Source: an uncultured Eggerthellaceae bacterium | GTDB taxonomy: Bacteria; Actinomycetota; Coriobacteriia; Coriobacteriales; Eggerthellaceae | Assembly (NCBI GenBank): GCA_937892845.1 | Contig: CALBGP010000032.1 | Span: 62,001 to 126,000, forward strand | DNA: 64,000 nucleotides | Reading direction: 5' to 3' | Shown here: positions 57,419-64,000 of the stretch, piece after piece | How positions within the stretch are numbered: the stretch's first letter is position 1 | Layout of the letters: every line of letters begins with the position of its first letter | Notes under the pieces: generated by a model | The model's database searches: none | Seen by the model: only the letters and a program-made list of their open reading frames with translations | Told to the model about the DNA's origin: nothing | Position numbers and translations under genes: made by a program

Positions 57419-57432
57419 CACAATATGTTGTG
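57419..57432. promoter_or_regulatory. NrdR box upstream of nrdDG
   Basis: CACAATATGTTGTG is nearly palindromic and close to the NrdR box consensus (CACwATATwTwGTG type). A degenerate second dyad around CATATG at 57456-57461 is about 33 bp away, near the three-turn spacing usual for paired NrdR boxes. Flanking CGATTCC (57413-57419) and GGAATCG (57442-57448) form another inverted repeat. Confidence 0.65.
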
Positions 57433-57551
57433 TCATACAGCGGAATCGTTGGATACATATGGTAGTTTTTGAAATCCGATAAAACAAGGATTGACCTTGA
57501 GCGAGCTTGTGCATGTCGGCAGAAGGACGCATCCTGCACACATGGGGCGGC

Positions 57552-57803
57552 CTACTCCACGGTGCCGTACACGTAGCCCCACCCGTGGCCCGCTATGGAT
57601 GAATTGAGCTGATCGCACAGCTGGATGCGCGTGTAGTTTCCCGGAGGCAGCAGCTCGACGATTTCACGCAGATCGGACGTCAGATCGAACGTCTCGGCCG
57701 CAAGCACGACATCGAGCCTGCGGACGATGCCGGCATCCCTGAAAAGATGGTCCACCACACGCTGCATGTCCCCGTAATGCTCGCTGCGTTCGAGAATGGC
57801 CAT
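57552..57803 (-). CDS. small protein of unknown function
   Basis: An 83-residue soluble protein, ATG 57803 with AGGGGTGA upstream and 9 bp after the methyltransferase-like stop, so probably cotranscribed with it. It reads as helix-rich (SEHYGDMQRVVDHLFRDAG), then DLREIVELLPPGNYTRIQLC and GWGYVYGTVE. No motif is recognised. Codon use and ribosome site support a real gene. Confidence 0.7.
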   Translation of the reverse strand: MAILERSEHYGDMQRVVDHLFRDAGIVRRLDVVLAAETFDLTSDLREIVELLPPGNYTRIQLCDQLNSSIAGHGWGYVYGTVE

Positions 57804-57812
57804 GGCTCACCC

Positions 57813-58715
57813 CTACCTGCGTGCGTCAAGACCGGTGACCACCAGGGCCATCGAGCCGGTGTATGCGGGAGTTGCCTGCCCGACAACGCGCAAAAACTGC
57901 ACGCCCGCAGCGCACAGATGGGCTGCGGCATGGACAAGGTCATCCGGCATGGGGTAGGGATTGCCTTCGACGTTTCCGCCCAAAGACGCGCGGCGGCGTT
58001 CGGCGGAGGTGGGCTGGAACACCCTGATCTGGGCCAGAAGAGGCGCATCGGTTGCCTGAGCGGCCGCGCGGGCCGTATCCGCCGCCGAAACGGGATCGGC
58101 CGACGTGGTGAAGCCGTAGACATCGGCGCCATCCCCAAGCTGGGAGATGGCATCCGCCAGCATGGTGCCATGGCCTTCGACCATGCCCTGCCCATCGACA
58201 TCGAACGAGGCGAAGATGGGGCGCGCACTCACGCTGCGGACGCCTTCGATGGCGCAGCGCATATCGCAGACGCCGTCCATGCCGTTGAGAAGGAAGGCGT
58301 CCACCCCTTCGTCCCCAAGAGCGCGCGCAGCGGCGGCGTACTGGTCTACGCTCTGCTTCACCGAAGCCGTGCTGGACGGGTCGAGCGGCAAGCCGGTGGG
58401 CCCGATCTCGCAGATGAGGTGCTGCGGGGAGCACTCGCGGGCAACCTTGACGGCCGCCTGCGCGATTTCCGCCTGGCGATCCTCCATGCGCTTGTGCGCC
58501 AAACGGGACGCGCATATGCCCTCGGTGTTGGCAACCAGGCACTGAGCGCCGGCGGTGAGCTGCATCTTGAGGGCATCGCGCACCGTATCGGGCTCGAGCA
58601 GGTTCACGAATTCGAGGTCCTCAGCCACATCCACCCCTTGCTTTTCGAGCACATAGGATATGGGGGCGGAGAGGGTGAGCATGTCATGATGGAAGCGCAA
58701 TTCGATATCGGCCAT
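57813..58715 (-). CDS. homocysteine S-methyltransferase-family protein lacking the zinc cysteines
   Basis: A 300-residue TIM-barrel protein. The N-half follows the family pattern: an early SAPISYVLEKQGVD block, LEFVNLLEPDTVRDAL, and AGAQCLVANTEGICASRL where TNTF is usual. In the family three Cys (GxNC and GGCC) bind the zinc that activates homocysteine. Here the matching places read LGGNVEGNP and RVVGQATP, with no Cys. It is therefore unlikely to be a standard methionine synthase; a corrinoid or pterin methyltransferase role, or a non-catalytic one, is possible. TAGGAACG precedes ATG 58715. Confidence 0.75.
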   Translation of the reverse strand: MADIELRFHHDMLTLSAPISYVLEKQGVDVAEDLEFVNLLEPDTVRDALKMQLTAGAQCLVANTEGICASRLAHKRMEDRQAEIAQAAVKVARECSPQHLICEIGPTGLPLDPSSTASVKQSVDQYAAAARALGDEGVDAFLLNGMDGVCDMRCAIEGVRSVSARPIFASFDVDGQGMVEGHGTMLADAISQLGDGADVYGFTTSADPVSAADTARAAAQATDAPLLAQIRVFQPTSAERRRASLGGNVEGNPYPMPDDLVHAAAHLCAAGVQFLRVVGQATPAYTGSMALVVTGLDARR

Positions 58716-58799
58716 GTTCGTTCCTAACGCAGATTGCGGGCGGCGCGGTCCAAGCCGGCTGCGGCTTGCCGCCCTCGGATGACAGTGGTTCACTTAAGG

Positions 58800-58829
58800 A
58801 TATTACCCGTTGAAAGACGCTGTTGGCAA
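58800..58829 (-). promoter_or_regulatory. candidate promoter of the methyltransferase-like gene
   Basis: On the minus strand TTGCCA (58824-58829) and TAATAT (58800-58805) are 18 nt apart. The predicted leader of about 78 nt contains a stable hairpin, AAGCCG-CAGC-CGGCTT. Confidence 0.5.
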
Positions 58830-58993
58830 CCTCGCAGATGCCGCATCGGTCGGCGGCGAGAAGAGATGCACCCTGACGTTGACGGCCTGTTACGTCATAG
58901 AAAAAATGGGTCTTGACAATTCGCCGTCATTCAATTCATGAGACCTCCACAGGCACATCATACGGTCTTGAAAACCGACTTTTATAATAGCAA

Positions 58994-59150
58994 CTGCAAG
59001 CGCAAGGCTCCCCTCCTTCACTTGCCTGCTATCCAAGCAGAAACGGTGCCATAGAGCACCGATCATCCCCCTCCTTGTGTGAGGTCCGGCTCCCCTCCGG
59101 ACCTCGACCCTTCCAAAAAGCCCGGCTCCCCTCCAGGCTTTTCCTTTTTC
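58994..59150 (+). ncRNA. candidate small RNA with repeated CUCCCCU hairpin loops
   Basis: Five hairpins lie in a row. H1 58996-59025 (GCAAG/CTTGC with inner AAGG/CCTT) has loop CTCCCCT. H2 59026-59040 is CTGC/GCAG. H3 59044-59061 is CGGTGC/GCACCG. H4 59081-59105, a 9-bp GAGGTCCGG stem, has loop CTCCCCT. H5 59116-59142, AAAAGCC/GGCTTTT, has loop CTCCCCT and is followed by CCTTTTT. The 11-mer GGCTCCCCTCC occurs exactly three times (59006, 59088, 59124). A TATAAT at 58983-58988 would place the 5' end near 58994, although its -35 is poor. C-rich loops are typical of small RNAs that pair with ribosome sites. I do not recognise an Rfam family. Confidence 0.5.
59116..59149 (+). terminator. intrinsic terminator of the candidate small RNA (also usable by recN)
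   Basis: AAAAGCC (59116-59122) pairs with GGCTTTT (59136-59142), with GG/CC inside and loop CTCCCCT. CCTTTTT follows on the plus strand. The opposite strand also ends in TTTTT, so it can terminate recN transcripts, whose stop is at 59189. Confidence 0.75.
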
Positions 59151-59188
59151 CTTAAGGTCTTTTCCGGCGCACAGACAATCGCACAGAA

Positions 59189-60829
59189 TCAGGCCAGCAT
59201 CTCACGGGCATGCGCAAGAGCCGCCTCGCTGGAATCGCCTGAAAGCATGCGGGCAATCTCTTGCACGCGACGCTCCCCCTCAAGTTCCGCAAGATGCGTC
59301 ACGGGTACGTCTCCGTCCGTCTTGCTGACCAGATAATGGCATTGCGCTCGGACGGCAACCTGGGCAAGATGAGTCACCACGATGACCTGGCGGGTTTTCG
59401 CCAAATCCGCAAGGACGTCGGCTAGGGCCACGGCAGTGGCGCCGCCCACCCCGGCATCCACCTCATCGAAGACAAGCGTCTCCGCCGTATCGCAGGTTCC
59501 CAGCACAACCTTGCAGGCAAGCATCACGCGGCTCATCTCGCCGCCGGAGGCTATGCGCGCAAGCGGCCTGGCCTGCATGCCGGCACCGGGCCTGTAAAGA
59601 AACTCCATCGAAGCGGGGCGGGCGGCACTCCACTGGGTACGGGGAAGCTCCGTGAATTCGCACACAAGAGATGCAGACCCCATCTCAAGCCTGGCCATCT
59701 GCTCGCAGACAGCCTGCACGAAGAGGGGCGCGGCACTGCGGCGGGCGTCCGTAAGGGCGCAGGCGGCCTTCGCCAAGCGCTCCTCCGCCTCGACGACGGC
59801 ACGCTCCGCCTGCGCTATGACAGCCTGCGAATCATCAGAGAGGCGAACGGTCTCCTCGGCTTGGGCCCTGCGCGCGAAAACATCTCCCATGGACGGGCCG
59901 AAGGAGCGCATGAGCCCCTGCAGAGCCGAAGCGCGCTCCTGCATGCCGGCCAACTCGCCCGGATCGAATTCGACCCCGTCCCGGTAAGCGCGCATATCGC
60001 GCGCGACATCCTCGAGGGCAAACGACGCTTCCCTGAGCGTGCGCGCCGCCGCGGCCAGATCGGAATCGATTCCCGCAACGCCATCGAGCGCCGATGCCGC
60101 AGCATTGACCAACCCCAAAGCCCCTTCGCCCGATTCGCCCGCCAAAGCCGCATAGGCCGCATTGGCCGCCTGCGCCAGGGATTCAGCGTTTTCAACAAGG
60201 GGAAGACGCGCCATCAGCTCTTCGTATTCACCCTCACAAGGAGCCAGCTCATCGATGCGGGCAAGGGTGAACCGGGCGTCGTCGAGCGCGGACGAGGAGC
60301 TATGCGCTGCCGCGATGACCCGCTCAAGTTCGGCTTGCGCCTCTTTGGCGCACTGAAACGCGGAAGCATATTCCCCAAGCGCAGGCGCAACCGTGTCATG
60401 CGCCCAGGCATCGAGCATCTCAAGATGGGAGGATGCCGAAAGCAGACGCTGGTGCTCATGCTGTCCGCATAGATCGATAAGGGAACCCGCTTCATGCGCC
60501 AGCTGCTTGTTGGCTGCCATGGCGCCGTTGACCTTCGACCTGCTGCGGCCGTCAGAGCCCAAGCGACGCACAACCACGATGCCGTCATCGTCTCCGGAGA
60601 GATCCTGGGATCCCGATGCGGAAAACAGCCGGGCTTCGACCGTGGCCGCGTCAGCCCCATCACGCACCATGGACGCATCTGAGCGTTCCCCCATGATGAG
60701 CTTGAGAGCCGAGATGAGAGCCGTCTTGCCGGCACCCGTTTCACCGGTCAGCACCGTCAGCCCCGATGCGGGGCGGAACACCGCATCGTCGATCAGAGCG
60801 ATATTCTGCACATGCAGCTCATCAAGCAT
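59189..60829 (-). CDS. recN: DNA repair protein RecN
   Basis: A 546-residue SMC-like ATPase for double-strand-break repair. The Walker A motif GETGAGKTALIS is at 29-40. The signature is IASGGEMSRVMLA near 431, and Walker B is LVFDEVDAGVGG. A long Ala/Glu-rich coiled coil lies between. It starts LDELHVQNIALIDDA at ATG 60829 with GGAGG; the open frame extends 100 codons upstream with no RecN similarity. No LexA box was recognised upstream. Confidence 0.95.
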   Translation of the reverse strand: MLDELHVQNIALIDDAVFRPASGLTVLTGETGAGKTALISALKLIMGERSDASMVRDGADAATVEARLFSASGSQDLSGDDDGIVVVRRLGSDGRSRSKVNGAMAANKQLAHEAGSLIDLCGQHEHQRLLSASSHLEMLDAWAHDTVAPALGEYASAFQCAKEAQAELERVIAAAHSSSSALDDARFTLARIDELAPCEGEYEELMARLPLVENAESLAQAANAAYAALAGESGEGALGLVNAAASALDGVAGIDSDLAAAARTLREASFALEDVARDMRAYRDGVEFDPGELAGMQERASALQGLMRSFGPSMGDVFARRAQAEETVRLSDDSQAVIAQAERAVVEAEERLAKAACALTDARRSAAPLFVQAVCEQMARLEMGSASLVCEFTELPRTQWSAARPASMEFLYRPGAGMQARPLARIASGGEMSRVMLACKVVLGTCDTAETLVFDEVDAGVGGATAVALADVLADLAKTRQVIVVTHLAQVAVRAQCHYLVSKTDGDVPVTHLAELEGERRVQEIARMLSGDSSEAALAHAREMLA

Positions 60830-61452
60830 TCCTGCCTCCGGTCCCTTCGCAAAACCGCCCGCATTACCGGCCTGGAATGCGCAGCGGACACATCTTTCCC
60901 GATGCATTATCGCGCACCCGTCCGCGTTTTCAGCGACGAAATGCCCATCTGAGGCAATGGGGTGAGAACCGGTGGGAAAACGGACAGGTCCGGACAGGAG
61001 ACGGTCACAAGCCGGGCAGCGCCGGATAAGGTCCGAATCGAAGAAAGCATGAAGCCGAAACAGGCGAAGGGGAGCTTGGCGGCTGAATGCGCCGGCAAAG
61101 CCGGCGCGAGCCACAACAAAGAAGAAATGCAAGGGGGCAGGCGAGTGCGTATATGCTGGCTTTCCCGCTGCGTATATCCAAGAAAACCCGCCCCACCGAG
61201 CAATGGGGAAACCCGCGTAGTCCTTAACGGCTGCTGTCTTCCGCGTTAGTTTCCGTAATGCATATTATAGCATATCAGATACTTAGATTTTACTTGATGT
61301 TTGATATATTTCAGAAACTTAGTTTCCTAATGTTTCTATGAGCATGACCGACGAAGGTGCGCTACCATCATCATGCCGGTTAACGCCGCCACAGGCTTTA
61401 CGGCACACGCACCGCACGCCCGAAGGCGAAATCCGAAGCGACAGGAGAATCG
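60830..61452. other. 623-bp gene-free divergent region
   Basis: Between recN and the plus-strand unknown gene. It holds a GCGCCGGC-AAA-GCCGGCGC hairpin (61089-61107), TGCGTATAT twice (61146 and 61169), and an AT-rich stretch at about 61255-61340. Within and beside the latter TTAGTTTCC(G)TAATG is repeated (61246-61260, 61319-61332) and GAAAC-TTA-GTTTC forms a dyad. No convincing ORF or known RNA is seen. Confidence 0.6.
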
Positions 61453-64000
61453 ATGACCGCTGACGAAAACGCAATCCGCCTGACCCCTGACGCCCGCAGA
61501 CACATGCTGCCCGTGCTGCCGGGGCAACCTGCTGACACCTCCTACGGGGTGATCTCCAGCGGCGTGGACATGCCGCGCGACGGCCTGTGCTACATCGTGC
61601 AGTTCATCGGATCCGGCACGGCGCAGATACTCGCCTACGCCGACGAATACGGGCGTATCTTCGAGACTTCCCAACCGGAGAAGATTCCTCCCGCACGCTA
61701 CCCCAGCGTGACCATCCTCAACTACTCGGACGTAAGCGCCATAGGATGCGTGAACGTCATCGATTCCGAAGGGACGGGCCACAGGATCGCCGAGCTCCAG
61801 CGTGAACTGGCCGGATACCGTTTCATCAACACGCGCGTGAGCATGCCGGACCTGCCCAAAACCGACCTTCGCGGCACCTGCGGCATCGCCTATCTGGCAT
61901 TCCGGTATTTCCCGCACATCAACGGAACGGACGCCGCAATCCCGCACATTGCAGATGTGATCAAAATCCTGCGCGACCATCCCCCGCTCGAAGCCTTCCG
62001 CACCATCTCCGAGCAATCCCGCACGGCACGTGCCACCGTCGGCGCAAGGCCGCTCGCCCTGGTCGACTACCTTGCAGCCCAACTGGACGAAACGGGGCTC
62101 ACCTCCCCCGATCCGACTGTGCTTGGCGAAGGTGACGGCGCCTATCCTGCGCAGATGCTCCGCCTTGCCAGGCTCGAAGCCTATTCGGACACGTTCTACG
62201 TTGATTTCGACGCGAAAACCGCTTCACCGGATGCCGCACGTGCACTCCTCGGCGCGGAATCCGCCCTCAATCGCTTCATGGCGCTTGCCCGCTGGGCGGA
62301 AGAGGAGGGAACCGTCGAATCGCTCACCCTCCAACAGTGCGCCGATGCCGACAGATGGCTGCGCGACCGCATCTGCATGCAGGCGCCCGACCCCTCGGCC
62401 GCTTTGCACGGGCGCCGCGAGTGGGCCACGCGCATGGCGCTGGCAACAACCATCGAGAAGCTCAGGCTCCCGTTGCGCACCGAAAGCTCCTTTCGCCTTG
62501 ACCTGGCGAAGGGGGCGCTTGCCATGGATGTCATGTGCCCGGATTCCTCCCTCATGCCATCCGTGGAGCAAGGCGGGGCCGGCGCGGTCGCGCAAGCTGA
62601 CGCGGCAGCCCAAACCGACGAGGCGCGCAATGCGGATGAAGCGCGATACGCCGCCCATGTCGCACTGCTCTATGCCGCCTGCGGATTTTCGGCCAATGCG
62701 GCAATAACCTCAGTCCTCGCGAACGTATGGAGAAGCGCCCCGGGCGCCGAGGCCGAGTGCATCGTCACGCTGGATTGCACGCGCCAGGCGTTCGAAGCGC
62801 TCTTCGCCCGTGAGCCCGAGCGCGTCTTCGCCGATCCCTTCGCGGCGCTCACGGACCTTGATGCGGCATTCCGCTTCGCTGCAGGCTTCCACCTTGAAGC
62901 CGTCGAACCGAAGGCCAGCATCCACGATGCGCTCTACTGCCCCGAGAAGCGCTTCGTCGACGTGGACGAATGCGATGCCGAATTCGATGCCGAAACGGCG
63001 GAACTGCTGGGCGCAGCGCGCGTGAGCGACCTCAGCATCTTCGAAGACCGCCAGCGACGCGGATTGGCCGATAGCATCCTAGCCGCCCTGGAAAAGGGCC
63101 CTGACGAGGGCATTGCGGCCGCCAAAGACATCCACGACCGCACGGAAAACGTGCTCATCCGCGGCGTCTGCGACCGCGTCATGAAGGGCATCGCCGACGG
63201 GGAAATCGACGCAGGGTCGTATCTGGAGCTGCATGAGGCGTTCGCCGACCTCTACGGCCTCAAAGCCGCACGGATGAGGGCGGACAAGCTGATGGAGACC
63301 GACCAGGATTCGGCCCAACCGCTCTTCGAGGATATCGTGCGCGTCTCAGACGCGGGGCGTTGGTTCGAGGACACGCCCCGGACCTGTTACCGGTTCTTCG
63401 ACTCCTATCCCGCCCGCGTCTTGATGGCGAAGATCGAACCGGAAGAGAAACGGCGCATCCTCCCCTTGGCCGATGAGGTCTTTCTGGCCCACGACCGGCT
63501 GGCGTATCTGCTCTGCGACTCCTTCGACGCCGGCACGTTGGGGCTTCAGCACTCAGATGCCGCCTGCGCCATGGCACCCACGCAGACCTCGTGTTTGGCA
63601 CATGCCGCACGCACCTATTACTTCCTCGGGGATTTCGCCTCGGAGATCAAGGAATGCAAGGCCCTGCTTGCCCGGACCATCAGCCGTCAGGAAGCGGCGC
63701 TGGCATACTACTGGCTGGGATATGCGTACTGGAAGACGGGGCGCCCGGAACTCGGCGCCATCTGCTATCGGCGCTGCATTGAAGCTGACGGGGAATACAC
63801 CGCCATGGCAATCGAGGAGCTTGAGGACCTGAGGTCGGAGAACAAGGCGCTGAGGCCTTTGGACCGGCAGCAGGAGGACGCGCTGCTGGATGAAGAGGGT
63901 GTGCCGCATCGGGCTGCTCGGGAGAATGCGGAATTCCTGCTGCGTGCGGCACAGGGCGCAGTGGATGCGGAATCGTTCACGCTGGCCCGGACGCTGCTTG
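61453..64000 (+). CDS. large unknown protein with TPR-like C-terminal segment, partial
   Basis: Open from ATG 61453 (AGGAGA 6 nt upstream) to the window edge, at least 849 codons. No signal peptide is seen. The N-terminal 130 residues are beta-rich (YGVISSGVDMPRDGLCYIV, then ILAYADEYGRIFETSQ). The middle is helical and acidic with no motif I recognise. Residues about 712-785 form paired helices of TPR type (TYYFLGDFASEIKECKALL, AYYWLGYAYWKTGRPELGA). It may be a cytoplasmic scaffold or interaction protein. Codon use matches neighbouring genes. Confidence 0.8.
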   Translation, partial: MTADENAIRLTPDARRHMLPVLPGQPADTSYGVISSGVDMPRDGLCYIVQFIGSGTAQILAYADEYGRIFETSQPEKIPPARYPSVTILNYSDVSAIGCVNVIDSEGTGHRIAELQRELAGYRFINTRVSMPDLPKTDLRGTCGIAYLAFRYFPHINGTDAAIPHIADVIKILRDHPPLEAFRTISEQSRTARATVGARPLALVDYLAAQLDETGLTSPDPTVLGEGDGAYPAQMLRLARLEAYSDTFYVDFDAKTASPDAARALLGAESALNRFMALARWAEEEGTVESLTLQQCADADRWLRDRICMQAPDPSAALHGRREWATRMALATTIEKLRLPLRTESSFRLDLAKGALAMDVMCPDSSLMPSVEQGGAGAVAQADAAAQTDEARNADEARYAAHVALLYAACGFSANAAITSVLANVWRSAPGAEAECIVTLDCTRQAFEALFAREPERVFADPFAALTDLDAAFRFAAGFHLEAVEPKASIHDALYCPEKRFVDVDECDAEFDAETAELLGAARVSDLSIFEDRQRRGLADSILAALEKGPDEGIAAAKDIHDRTENVLIRGVCDRVMKGIADGEIDAGSYLELHEAFADLYGLKAARMRADKLMETDQDSAQPLFEDIVRVSDAGRWFEDTPRTCYRFFDSYPARVLMAKIEPEEKRRILPLADEVFLAHDRLAYLLCDSFDAGTLGLQHSDAACAMAPTQTSCLAHAARTYYFLGDFASEIKECKALLARTISRQEAALAYYWLGYAYWKTGRPELGAICYRRCIEADGEYTAMAIEELEDLRSENKALRPLDRQQEDALLDEEGVPHRAARENAEFLLRAAQGAVDAESFTLARTLL

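Overview
The window is about 64 kb of GC-rich (roughly 60%) bacterial chromosome, mostly core genes with short spacers. Several features together suggest an anaerobic actinobacterium of class Coriobacteriia (Eggerthellaceae/Slackia-like). They are a Rho factor with a very long disordered Ala/Arg-rich N-terminal half, a LuxR regulator with a seven-helix membrane domain divergent from a YfcC transporter, a DUF917/hydantoinase-A pair, anaerobic ribonucleotide reductase NrdDG and GatCAB. This placement is inferred from gene content; no 16S rRNA is present.

Layout. 1-6 kb: two OmpR-type two-component systems (VanRS-like at 30-2017, a second at 3673-5990). Between them lie a C39-like secreted peptidase and a TVP38/DedA-type membrane protein, convergent and overlapping by 327 bp. 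6-10 kb: CorA, a decayed response-regulator pseudogene, BrnQ, and an 0.8-kb spacer with a 20-bp tandem repeat and a long inverted repeat. 10-25.5 kb (minus strand): rho, a transaldolase-like aldolase, an FKBP/SlyD isomerase, a zinc-ribbon coiled-coil protein, gatCAB, ychF, an NSS symporter, truA and dnaE. 25.8-28.6 kb: YfcC transporter and divergent membrane LuxR regulator. 28.7-35.6 kb: the F1Fo ATP synthase operon atpIBEFHAGDC with an unusually short epsilon subunit. 35.8-54.3 kb: a long minus-strand run with nucleotide salvage (dCMP deaminase, upp), one-carbon and carbon metabolism (glyA, rpiB, glpK, phosphoglucomutase, GH3 glucosidase), tRNA t6A/ct6A modification (Sua5/YrdC, TcdA), the HyuA/DUF917 pair, TatD, a small metallopeptidase, DUF2804 and MscS. 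54.3-57.5 kb: nrdDG with a NrdR box and a possible upstream small ORF. 57.5-61 kb: a homocysteine-methyltransferase-family protein that lacks the zinc cysteines, a small unknown protein, a candidate non-coding RNA and recN. From 61.45 kb a large unknown plus-strand protein runs off the window.

The most interesting unexplained signal is at about 58,994-59,150 on the plus strand. A TATAAT is followed by five consecutive hairpins, three with the identical loop CTCCCCT closed by GG/CC, ending in an intrinsic terminator. C-rich loops of this type are typical of small RNAs that pair with Shine-Dalgarno sequences. No tRNA, rRNA, CRISPR array, prophage or intact insertion sequence was recognised.
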